Assembly: GCA_019843655.1 (NCBI GenBank) | Contig: JACDQD010000003.1 | Location: forward strand, 12,464,925 to 12,528,924 | DNA from: Lethocerus indicus | Lineage: Eukaryota; Arthropoda; Insecta; Hemiptera; Belostomatidae | Length of the DNA stretch: 64,000 nucleotides | Reading direction: 5' to 3' | Shown: in pieces, positions 1 to 12,947 of the stretch | Layout: each line of letters begins with the position of its first letter | How positions within the stretch are numbered: position 1 is the first letter of the stretch | Notes under the pieces: generated by a model | Told to the model about the DNA's origin: nothing | Databases searched by the model: none | What the model saw: the letters and a program-made list of their open reading frames with translations, nothing else | Program-made: the position numbers and the translations under genes

Positions 1-766
1 AAAACATCATCATGGGGAGGTGTTGTTTCTACCTAAAAATATAATATCATATTAAAAGAGGAATCCCAGTACATGTACTGTACCCAATGTGTTATCTCAA
101 GGGTTTGTTTGTCTGTGTGTACATACATATATTTAATATATTAAATTATGTTTATATGAGCAATAAGAAGAATGAAAAAAGAAGTTATGACCCAATCTCA
201 TACAAAAGTTTATTTATCCAACCTGCAGAGACAACTCCCATGGGACAAATGTTGATTTGCCTCCAGTATTCGTTTCCACTGGTTCCACAAGGGGTTCCCA
301 AAGCGCTAAGGTGTTGTTATAGTATGACACCTCAAGGTGTACATGACTTTCCACAGCAAGCTAACATAAAACTGTCCGCATTAGTATATATACAAACATA
401 TATATGCATTATTAGTTCCTATTTATGAAAAAGTATATGACCTGAGAAAATTTCTTTTTCTGAACTTTTTACACTATTTTAAACTAAATCTAAACCTAGC
501 TTACTAAACACTTGGGGTAGGGATTTTTTCTTAGGTTGCCTATGAGAATGGAGCCCATACTACTAGTAGTCTCAATGGTTCAAGAGTACATCCTTATGCA
601 AGGAGTCTCTATTTATTTTTTTATTATATGATTTAACTATAGTAACAAACATATTATGCTTAAAAATGGTATCCTTTTCATGGATCCCATTATTTATTCT
701 TGTGCTTACCTATCTATTATATTATACAATAACCTTGCACAATAAAAAAGTATCATAAATACCAAC
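1..766. other. Intronic DNA of Vps13 (no exon seen)
   Basis: The last Vps13 exon in the window ends at 767 with a GTTGGT donor on the minus strand, so this stretch should be the start of the next intron. I see no splice-bounded open frame on the minus strand that continues VPS13. An open frame on the plus strand at 87-428 has no recognisable motif and low-complexity codons; I do not consider it a gene. Confidence 0.6.
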
Positions 767-1545
767 CTGAGAACTCCAATCCTTAACTGTAGCTTGAATT
801 GAAGACTGGAGAAGAAGCATGGGCACTGTTGTTTTACCAACACCTACTTCAATAGTAAGCACAATAGAAGGAGCCGAGAAGATACAGATTTCAGTCAGGC
901 GAACATCATGATCAGGAACAATGTTCTTAACACATTCGTCATCTGATACTACTTCTTCTCCGAGCTCTACAAAAATGAGATGATAACATGTGTGATCAAC
1001 ATTTACATGAATGCTTATTGTAAATTTATTAAGCATAAATAACTTTTAAAACAAAATTTTGGGGGATAATGTGCCCAACCCAGCTGAAATACACGTGCAC
1101 TCACATTCATACTAAACTAAAAGGGGCATATGGGGGTATGTGGTCAACTAAGAAAGGTGACTCTAAACTTGTCAAATATCAAATAAAAAATATTACCACT
1201 GTGTTCCTTAGACAAGGTTTAAACCCCTTAATTTTTATCTTAATTTTAATACTGAAATGCACATACTATATTTATTTTATTAGTATACCTGTTTTTAAAA
1301 ATGAGTAATCTGTTTCACTGAATGTCTCCATATTCCACATGTCTGAACGATCAACCTCAGCAACACTTTCTTCAAGATTATCTTGTGAACTGGATGACAC
1401 AGCCAGATAAACACTGTTTAACAGCTTGATTGTATCTAAAATATTTTCACACTGAGTTCACACACACATGCTGCATCTTTACTTGCATAGCACATATCAA
1501 GTTAATTTGATTTGTTCATTCATCAGAGTTATTTGATATCATTAA

Positions 1546-1599
<54 letters not shown>

Positions 1600-4500
1600 T
1601 TCAAGTTTTTATTATATTTTATATTGCGATATACTTAAGTAGTGTTATTTTTTACCTGGTGAGACTGATAGTTGAATCTTTGTAGTAGATAAGTCTATGT
1701 GAAGACCTGAATCTTCTGGAGTAGAACCAGCTAAGACAATAGTGACAGGGCGCAACACCTGCATTCAATTATATACATATATATAATATACTATAATATG
1801 AATAACATATTATATTAAATAATTATCATTAGTAAAAACTCAACACCTGAAGATTATTTGTAATAAGAAATGGATATGTTCACTAAAAACTCACTGCAGC
1901 TTTCGTTTGTTTCCTTTTGAGTGGATTATAACAGCAGGAAAATAGCTGAAGATCATTTACGGACCCAGACAATGTTTGATGTTTACCTGTGACTCTCATT
2001 TTGAAGGAAAGTTCAGTCTAAAAATAATTATTATAATGTAAATAAAGGTTTTATTAAATAATACAACAGTTGAAAGGACAACACTGTTTTAAAAAGCTAA
2101 CTATTAACAACTGTTGTCAACTAATTCTTTACAATATTTGTTTCATCACTAGCGGTACCAAAAAAACATTTAAGAGAAAATCAGAGAAAGTGTATAAGAA
2201 AAATATATGGTGCCTACTGTATCTGTTTACATGTAACAGTGACTAATAAATTCATTTCAAATCAGCTTACATGCAACAGTAGAGCACTTGTATTTATATC
2301 ATCCAAATTTTCAACTATTATTATATCTGGATGTTCCAGCTTCAAATTAATTGTAACCACTTTTGAAGTTTCATCAGAAGCTGTAGTTGTATGTTGAGTG
2401 GGGGTCTGAAACATTTAATAATTGCAACTAATTTAAAGGTTTAAAATCATGAGAAAATTCAATGAATGATAAAATAGTAATTTTAGAGAAAATAATTGTT
2501 TTAGACAATATAAAATTCGTTACATGAGCTGGTCGCTGTGCCTTAGATTTCAGTTGTGGCTGTGTAGGTGGATTGTTTTCAATAGTAAAAAATGCACCAA
2601 TTTTCAATAGTAGTTGAAGATTCAAAATCAAATTGAAACTGCTAACCCTAACATCCACTGTAACAAACATAGAGCTTTATTCTAATATAATTTAAAATCA
2701 ATTTATTCATATCATGTTTTAAGGTGCCTATTTGGGCAATCAAGCTGCTGTGGTCTGTTATGCACTCATGGTTCAGGAGGTTAGGGTGAATGACTACCGG
2801 AGACAGTCACAGTCTAATTCTATTTACTAACTAACTTTACATTGATATACATGCTTTTGATAAATCAAAAACTAACTATATAAATCAAGGGTAACCTATA
2901 TAAAATAAATCTAAACATCTAATATTAACACTGGTTATTTCTTGGGGTGAAATTATTAATTTTCAGTTCCATAACATAAATCCATAAATGCTGAAAGATT
3001 AGAAATATACCAAACATAGCGTCAGTTTTCTGTTGGTAAGTGATGTCAATCATGCTTTTCCTGTCAGCAACATCATCTTGTTGATCAGCATTACCAGACC
3101 GTTCTTTTTTCCTCTCCATATATCGTGTAATTTTGTTATGTTGTGAGGGCCTAGTATCATCCAGCATGCAGTCTAGCAACAATAGTGATGTTTGCAATGA
3201 CCCATCACTAAGCATTCGACCTTTAATTGAGATCACGTACAATGTGAATCTAGCAAGTCCTTCTTCATTCTAAAATAAAAAATATTTTAAGATTTAAAAT
3301 GCTGTATTCATAAATGAAAGTATATAGAGACACACATAATTACATAGTACTTAAATAGAATAAAAAGACAAAATTGAATACACAGATAAAGTAAGGAAAG
3401 AACACTGTTACTTTTTGAACAATATGAAAATATCCTTTGGTATAAATAATTAACAATATCTTAAAATAATTCTGTAACTGACCTCATTATTTGTTTTTAC
3501 TAAATCTATAACTAAGCTATCAAGAGTCAATGTGAATTTCATTGTAGTGGTAAGTTTTTCTGCATGCTCAAATCTAGCAGGTGAACCTAGAAATGAAATA
3601 TTTGTATTCATATGTGCCATAAAAATACAGTGGAATTAAAATTTCACAAACGAACTACATTTTGTAACATTATACAAACTAAATACTTAATTATATCTAC
3701 TTTAAATATTATTTTCTTACCAATGCTATAAAAACTTGTTACAGTAATTTTAACTACTTTCTGTTTGCAAGAAACATAACAAACTTACTTGCAGCTATGA
3801 CTAACATAACACTACATTTGTAAAATATTAACCCAATATCACAATTGATATTTTTTAATATATTTTCCCTTTTTCAATTTCATAATATTGTAATATGTTT
3901 TATAAATACAAGCTTAATATGCTAAGCACGTAGTTGATACAGTTTTAACATGAAAAAAATCAGTAAGTGAGGCATCCTCAACAAGTTGGAAATTCTAACT
4001 TTTACATGAAAGGTTTTTTGATACATTTTCATTTCTTTTTAAATCTAAAATTTACATTTATTGTAGTTATTGATAATTATAGTTTATTTTTATAAGCAGG
4101 TGATACTTTCATATGCAAGACTTGGGAATAACTGAAACATGTGTGACACCATTTTTATCCATTATTTAAAAATATTACAGTTCATAATAGTGTTTACTGG
4201 TCTCCCCAAAACCAGTAACTGAAGTTATTAACTTTACAACTAATGTCAAAAATAAATATTGTATTTGTGTTCATTATAATAATTAAAATAACTTTACCTT
4301 TGTTCTTTTCTAGTGGTAATGTTTCCTCATTTACAGTCAAATATTTTGACTGTTCTGATGTTACGGCATTTTCATGTACCAATATTGCATTAGATTTCTC
4401 TCCCAAATTTTGATCAAGAATGCTCATCATCATAGCATAATCTTCTTGGGAGAGTTTAACCTAAACAATTTAATCAACACAATATAAACGTATTAAACTC

Positions 4501-4939
4501 CACATATGTATACAAAATTAAATTTAATGTAAATCAAACAACATAGGTTAAAATGCTGACAGTTGTCTACAAATCTACATAAGTTTATTGGGAACCATTA
4601 CACTATATTTTACAAGTTCATAATAAAAAATCCAATAATCACTAATATCATAGCAACATAAAAGTTTCATGTCTTTATCCTTCATAAAACAGTAACTACT
4701 AAATATCCTATGAAACCACATACACGAATGGAATGGAGTCTTCCTCCTATTTCAAGATCAGGCGCATCAGTGAACCATCCTGAAGATAGATTCCTTTGTA
4801 CAGTGAGTTTAAAACTAATATCTTCTAATATTGAATTATCATTTACCAACTGTAACTTATCATTCAACTGTACTCTGAAACATGCAACAAGTTGTTCAAC
4901 AATATTTCTGGAAAAACAATTGTATCATAAAATTATATA

Positions 4940-4993
<54 letters not shown>

Positions 4994-5759
4994 AAAAACT
5001 TTAATTAATATGAATATATAACTTCCTTATTTTTTAAGTAAAAAATAAATGAAAAAACTACACCAAAAACTTACTGGCTAATAAATTATACCTTGCTAAT
5101 TTCAACTTTTGAAGATCGAGCTGAAGTCTATCTAATACAGCCGGTTCATCTGAAGATTTTGTATAGACGTCTAAGAGTGTGTTCTGTACAGTTAAGTGAC
5201 CCAAATCGAGCATCACACCAGTGAAGGAATTTGAATTCATGGGTATGATTATAATTGGTGCCTAAAAGAGGGAAAAAGTGCTAAACGCTAATGCTAAATA
5301 ATTCTATTTTTTTTATTTTACAATTTCATATCTTACTTCACTATCTGAACTACGGTCACTGCAGTTTTACTGTGGACACCAATTATAAATACCTTTAAAT
5401 TGATATCAAGTTGGATACGAAATGCATTCTGGTACACTTCCTGAACATTTTGTTTAGCAGCTTCAGCAGCTGCTTGCGAGGCTTCTATGAGGGTTGCCTG
5501 TGCAGCTTGAAAATTGTTCATGAAGGCCTACAAAGGAAGCTTAAAAAATATAAGCTGTAACACAAATTTGTTATAATAATGTTTCTTTAATGATATATCT
5601 TACCAACAGAGACATGATAAATCTATTCAGAAAAACAAATCGTAGACAAGCCATGCTGGCTTTAACACTCATGTCAACCCGACTAGTGGTCTTTCCTTCT
5701 TCAGTAAAAATAACAATATTAGTTACCAAGGCTTCTTCCTGATCTAGTACACTCAGTAT
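767..5759 (-). CDS. Vps13: Vps13 exons 22-34 (residues 1114-1784, continues off the window)
   Basis: Exons: 5604-5759, 5393-5527, 5092-5261, 4724-4907, 4298-4460, 3483-3586, 3011-3269, 2524-2657, 2271-2405, 1895-2017, 1656-1758, 1289-1435, 767-966. Exon 23 holds an alanine/glutamine-rich helix ([20 protein letters not shown]) matching the conserved helix of the family. Exon 28 carries the well-conserved [10 protein letters not shown] and MIDITY motifs. Exon 26 and exons 29-30 contain less conserved polar linkers. Exon 34 ends in phase 0 at a GTTGGT donor, so coding continues to the left. Each exon is bounded by AG and GT in the right phase. Confidence 0.9.
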
Positions 5760-6300
5760 CTGAAATAGATAAAGTACTATTTAGCCATAAAGCACAAATA
5801 ATTACATCAAAAATTGTTTTAAATTTTAATTACATATAGCTTTTATAAACATTACACATGATTTCTTTTTAACAATTTTTGTAACTAAACATACTTATGC
5901 TGTAACTTTGTTTATTTAACCAATGTTATTGAAAGTTCCTCTTTTAACTTTAATATCTAATTTTTCTAATATTTATAAAGGGACACATAATATTTTAAAC
6001 TGATGGGGTACACATAATATAGGTGAACATGTTTTCCAAAAGGTTATAACAGATTTTTAAAAAAGCAATGAAACTGAAATAATGGATAACATTTTATTTT
6101 AAATCTCTATAAATTTTATATTCTTATCTCATTTAGCCCATAAAAACATTTTGAAACTAAAATATTTAGTTTATTAATATGAATATAGATATGCATCGCA
6201 TTAGTGTGTGAGTATATTCATATGCTTGCCATATACAATTGTAATATTAATTGAAACTATGGTCTGTTTGGATTTCTGAAATTAAACAATATTCATTTCT

Positions 6301-6389
<89 letters not shown>

Positions 6390-9300
6390 TTATTTATTTA
6401 TATATCTCAAATAAATATGACAGAAGAACATACCTGTTTGTAACTTGTTGAATCTAATAAATCAAACAGATAAATGCCCTGCAGTTTAGCATCAATTTGA
6501 GTATAAGACTTCTTCATAATAACACTGGCATCTCCTCCAGATACACCCAATGAGCACAGAGATCCACAACTTTCTGCCCCTAGACCCATGCTTATTTCAC
6601 CAACTTTCATTGTTACCTTCAAGTCAACTACTTCCACTCTCGTCCTAGGCCTTGACTTGACTGCTAAAAGAAAAAAATAATGATTATACTAAATATTTCA
6701 AGAAAAGAAATTTTAGAAAACCACATTTTATGGCTCATAAGATATCATAAAACATACCAGATTTTACCAAACCAGAACTTTCCTCCTTAATTACTGCCAT
6801 AAGTGTTGGTTTGGATTTCAATGGAGCAATTTTTTCTGGTGATGGTAATGGTTTTTTAACTACCTGTAAACATTGTATACAGTTATTTAACATCATAAAA
6901 TATCTAAAAACCACTTTAAATTATTTTATATGTTTACTATTCAAGCTATCAGTGCTGCAATCAAACTTTAAATAAAAAATTATAATATTTTTGGGCTTAT
7001 TTATATTATATTCAATTATTGCTAAAATAATTCATTCATATAATTGTGTATTATCACAATTATATTGAAGATAAAACAAACAGCAGAATATACCTTCACA
7101 TTTTCTAAAGACTTATTCATTCTGCTACTCCAATTCATAAGGTCAAGCATTGCCTCCAAATGAATAAAAACATCAAGTTTGGTAAAATTAATCTCAATCA
7201 TTTGCAAAACAGACATGTATTTTGTATGGAACTCTGGAGAATTTTTATTAACCTGAAACAAAGAAACTGTAGGTTAAAACCCAATTTTGTTGAAACAGCA
7301 CATTTGTGCTTTAAAAATAATATTTGATTATTATTACTATAATATACAGTCATACACAAAAGAAATAAGAAAATAAAATAAATAACTGAAAGTACTTGCA
7401 TTAATATAGGTGACAACAAAGAGATAGTCTGAACGGCCTGATGCCATCGGGGTATTAACCAACTGTAACTTGTTTGATCCATAAGACTGAGTCAAGGAAA
7501 GTCCACCAAGTCGCAGAACAACTCTCAGATCAAATGTTTGCTGTATCAATTCTGCTTCAAGCTTAAGCATATGAAATTCTAAAAGTGATTTCAAATCACC
7601 TTTCTCTTCATCTTCAACCAATACGTATAATGACAAATCTGTCAACCAAGACACACAGAAATAATAAAAATGGCTTTCAACATACAGAAGTATTACCTGA
7701 ACTTGCTTTTGTAATATTTTCTTGTTTATAATATAACATATTAAAATATGCTGGGAAAATAAAATTTAAACAGAAGAAGACTGAAATAGTGATAAAGCAA
7801 TAAGTCACCAGTAAAATTAGCTATGAAGAATTAAAAGATAATTCTATTCATGAGATGTATTAATGTTAAATGGAAAACACACACATGATGCTTCATGTAT
7901 AAATAGAAAAAATTAAATAAATTAAAATCTACATTACAATGCATATATAATACATATATCAGTACGATAATATAAATAGAGCACAATTATTATGTTAGAG
8001 AAAGGTCTAAATGTCAAATATTTGTAAATACAACCTTTCAACACAAACATGATTTCTAATTCAGTGAACTGAACAAGTTCCTCATCAGGAGCTAAAACAG
8101 TGACAGGTGTTGATTTTTTCTTTCCTGTAGGTTTGGCAAGGTTTATACTATGCAATGATGTCATTGATCCATAATGCACCACCTTAATTCAGGGTAGGAA
8201 TTAATGTAATTAATACAAAATCAACAGCCATAATACACATTAAAACTCAGTTCTATTTTATATAAGTACACATTAATAATAAATGAATAATGAAATTCTT
8301 GCATTCTCCATTACCTTCATTTCCTCTTCTGGTTCTTGGGATTCAGGCAATGGTATAGTTAACAGCAGACTAATCATGCCAAGTAATCGTTTCTCTGAAA
8401 AAAATTAGCAATTTAAAGAAAATATTTACCAAATAATTAAAATACATATATTCTAAAAGAGAGCATGAATTCATCTAATTAAAAATGGTTAAATTAATAA
8501 TTAATAAATACATTATTGAAAGGAAATAATTAGAAATAAGAATTACATTGTTTAATAATATAATTCCAGGTACTCATGTATACTATTCAAATTGATACTC
8601 ATAATACAAAAGAAAATTTAAGATTCCAGTTTAATGTTTCATGAAATTTCTAATAAGGTTTTCATCACAATGTTTTGTTTCCACTCACTTTTTTGAAACA
8701 ATGCTTTCAGCTGGTTTCAGCTTCTCACTGTCAGTAGCATGGCATATCGATTGCTGATGTAACATTCTGTCATTATTTGTTACAAGTCATTCTCCTCTGC
8801 ATTCCAGTGTAACGATGGTGACAGGATGCTTCAACAACAGCCGACATGCCGCTTTTGGTTATGCATGGTCACAACTTTACCAGTTCACCAAATTGATGAG
8901 TGAAGACAGAAAATTGCAAGATTGAAAACGAAAAAATGAAGCAAAATTATGAACACTAAGTTCTTATTTACTAATAATTAAGATATTATTTTTACTTTTT
9001 ATGCTTCAATGCAAAATCCCTATAATGTGGAATGCATTTAATATTTCCTTATCATCTGCAATGGAGGCTCCTATGGAGATAATTTATTTATTGTATTTAT
9101 AGAGATACAGAAGGAAAAAAATCTTTTACTGAAATCAGTGCAATTGTTAATGCACACATTCAGTACATCATCTATATATATTAAGTTTGCAGTGTGTCTG
9201 TCTGTCTTTCCGTGGTTTCCATTGTGTCCACATTTTGCTGAAAGCTTGCTAACATTGTTGTTTGCCCAGTATTGTTGAAAGAAGAAATATTGTTGATGAA

Positions 9301-12300
9301 TCCATTCCACAGTCCTCACGGTATCTGAAGTCGGTTTATTTATCGACTCGAGGAGGACAGGAGTTTTAAGTATAGAAGAGGGATGAACCTAAGGACAGTT
9401 TGACTACCGTAATTCATGATGAATAGAGTGAGATATAGTGCAGTGGAGGATCCTGGAGTGAGCAGGAAAGCTGCAAGCTAGTCAAACATTAAGAAAATAC
9501 AAATTGATTATTGTTTACATGTTAAACTACAGAGAGTAAAAAATAAGATAGAAAGATTTCTCTGGAGTGGTACCTAAAATTGGGTCATCTTAAAGCAAAA
9601 TCAGGATGAGTCACCAGGACTTTTCAAAAGAAAATATCAAAGCATCCATCATTATCATATCTCTTTACGAGCATTACAAAAATGCTTAGGATGAAGATTT
9701 CTTCTAGACAAAAATTACCTGCAACAGAGAATGTGACTGAAGGAAGATGTCCAGTTATTCTGATTTTTGGTAATCGAGGATCATCAGTTATGATACATTT
9801 TTTTAGTTCAATATTGAGAGTTGTTGGTTTAAGAATATACATCTGGGTGTTTGAAACACTACCTCCTTCTTCCCAGTATTCTCCCGGCTGTGCATACAGT
9901 ATCTGCAAAGATTTCATCCAATTTTTAATATGAAAATGAGGCTGATTATTTATATTTATATCAATATCAGATAAAAATACTTGTAACAAAACAAAAATAG
10001 CTATACTTAGTAAAATATTTTATATTTTGAAAGATAGTTTGTTACATGTATTATGATGTCTCAGGACAGATAAAATTTAGCTTTTCCCTATGACACATAT
10101 TGAAGAACTAAATACAAAAGGAGCAACGATCATACATTTATTGCTGGAGCAAGCAGTCTTGTCAAACTTATTAGTGTTATTAGTCATACTATTTTTTTGG
10201 TTTTTTGTTTTTATTGTTTTCTAAGGTCTGTTTTGTTTAATTTTGTTGTTTTGAGTTACATTTGTTTCATTTTTTTGTGTGGTTTGGTTAGTTAATTTTT
10301 TTAGTAAGTAAATTTTTGGGGTTGCAACCTTGAGGTAACCCTACTAAGCCTTGTGTTTTAGTGTGTTATACCTAATGCTTTACATGAGTCCATGAGAACA
10401 CTGGTCCTAAACTATTAACGTTAATCTGATTCCCATGTGGGCCACATGTCCATTTGAAACATTTTAATACTTAATTGTTAAAGTATAAATTACCTGCAAG
10501 TCAGAAAGTTGTATCAAAAAGTTGTCATAACTTTGAGATCTCATTTCTTGTAATATCTCATCATCACTAGTGCCCTGTGTAAAAAGTTCTTTAACATTTT
10601 TCATTGAACCCCTGGGTTTGCTTGATATCTGAATTCTGCCCAAATTCACTACTACCATTGGATTTTCATTTCTGAAAAAATAAGTAGTTTAATGTAATGA
10701 AACTTTCAGTGTAACAATTAACATAATATTCGTTGATTAGTTCTGTTAAGTCTATAGAATTTACATCCACATTTCCAGCATAGAAAAACAACCACAAATT
10801 ACCAGATCCATTAAAAATGTTTAAAACCAAGTTTCCTATAAAATGTGATAGTTAACCTAACATTTACTGCCATTTTTATTGAAATTCATTGAGTAAGAAT
10901 GAATTACATTATTTTTAAGTGGACACTTTTTGAAATTAGAAATTTCATATTAATAATATACCTATAAAATAGAAGAATTGATTATAAATCTGAATTTAAA
11001 AGAAGTGTACAAAATATTAATACAAGCTGTTTACAAAAATACAAATATGAATGAAATATTATTTTTACATTACTTATTGATATCAATGAACTAACTGAAT
11101 TCGCACATCACATTAATATACATTATTAATGTTAGTATAAGTTCTCTTTTATCCAAAAAAATGGCAATAACAGATGTGTCTCAAATATGTATGCAATGCA
11201 TGATTTTATAATTGAATTAATATTTTCTTACTCAATATAGAATCCATTCCTAGGTATAAGGACATGTGAGGCACTCATATCCACTTTTAAGTCGAGAATG
11301 TTGTGCTGTTGAATCATGTGCTGTAAACCGGATGCTGATTTTTCCTTTATTTCAGCTAATTTTGTACTTGCAGCTGCCTGAATTCTAGAATTTTATAAAA
11401 ACAAATTTAAAATAAATGTTGTAGTTGTATCCATTATTTAAGCACAAGCACATTGATTATAAATATTATATTAAAATTAATCAATTTATATTTCATCAAT
11501 AATAAAGTCTATTAAAAGGTATAAGAATGAGTAAGCACACGACTTTGAAATGTTTAAATAACCACTGCAACACAATTCATATTTCCACACAATACATAAA
11601 ACAAAAAGAATATAATTGCATGCATAAAATATGGTTTGTTTACGTTTGGTGACATACAATAATATGTGAAACTATACTTACTTTTTAAATACTATACTTT
11701 AGAGCATTGTGTATTTAACTGAGTCCATTATATGAGACACTAAATATTTAATAATATAAGTATATTTCTTACTGCTGTACAACTGCTGGATGTTTTGTAG
11801 TAAAAACTTCAACAACACTGTTGATTGTAAATGCATCATAAATGAACTGAAGAGGACTGGATGTAATATGCAACCGTTGATCACATGTTTTGTCAAGAGG
11901 TTTTGTTTCAAACATTGCCTACACATCACCATAAAACATTAACAAAAGATGATAAGAATAGAGTTGTGCATATAAAAAGCATTATTTAATACAAAAAAAT
12001 CCAAAAAACCTGGAACAAATGTCCTCTTGAATCAAGTGCTTCATGTGGTCTACTTTTCTTGGTAATAACAAGCTGTGGAATAACATCTCCTTGTTGACAA
12101 CCAAAAACAGAAAATCGTTCAATGCTTGTGTTAATCCTAAAAATAAAAATGATTTTTCCATAAAACAATGCAACTGTTAACAAAGTACTATTATTAACAA
12201 TGACATGTAACATAATCCATTTAGTGATATAGTCAAATATTTATTTTACAACAGTTTAATTTTTATGAAATAGTCATAAAAAAATATATAGATATAGAAA

Positions 12301-12899
12301 ACTAATAAAAAATAAAAATGTTAATACACCAAATGTTAATAACACCAAATTTCATTTGTATCTTATCAAGGTTAAATATAGTGTTAACAATACGAACATT
12401 ACAGCCTGTGCAGAAGGTCTTTGTTGCAGTAGTGTGGACACCTCATAAAACGCAGCAACTAATACTCTGCCAACTTGCTTTTCCTCATTGATTATTTCAA
12501 GCTCAAGTGAATGAAGGGTTACTCCAATGTCTATCTCAACAAAACTTTCTGGATAGATGGCAACTGAAGCCCCCTCTTGATAGCCAATAGCTTGATACAG
12601 TTTATCTTTTTCTTCTTTTGTCATTGCTTTCTCAAACTGTTGCACTGTTACAAATATAAATTAATGCAGAAAATGGAGAAGAGAATGCTTCAAATGATTA
12701 TACAATTAATTACATTCAATGCTCCACAGGATGGCCATGCCCCCCTGCATTAATATTTTGTATTGAAATAATATGCAAATTCAATTTTTAAAACATTGTG
12801 GACTATCATAGAAGATAGAATTAATATGAGAAATATATTTATCAAAAAATTAAATTCTAATGTTTACATAAATAAATTATTAATAATAATAATAATAAT

Positions 12900-12947
<48 letters not shown>

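Noticed and set aside
87..428. 113-codon plus-strand frame at the left edge
   Set aside because: No domain, low-complexity composition, and it lies in the presumed Vps13 intron.
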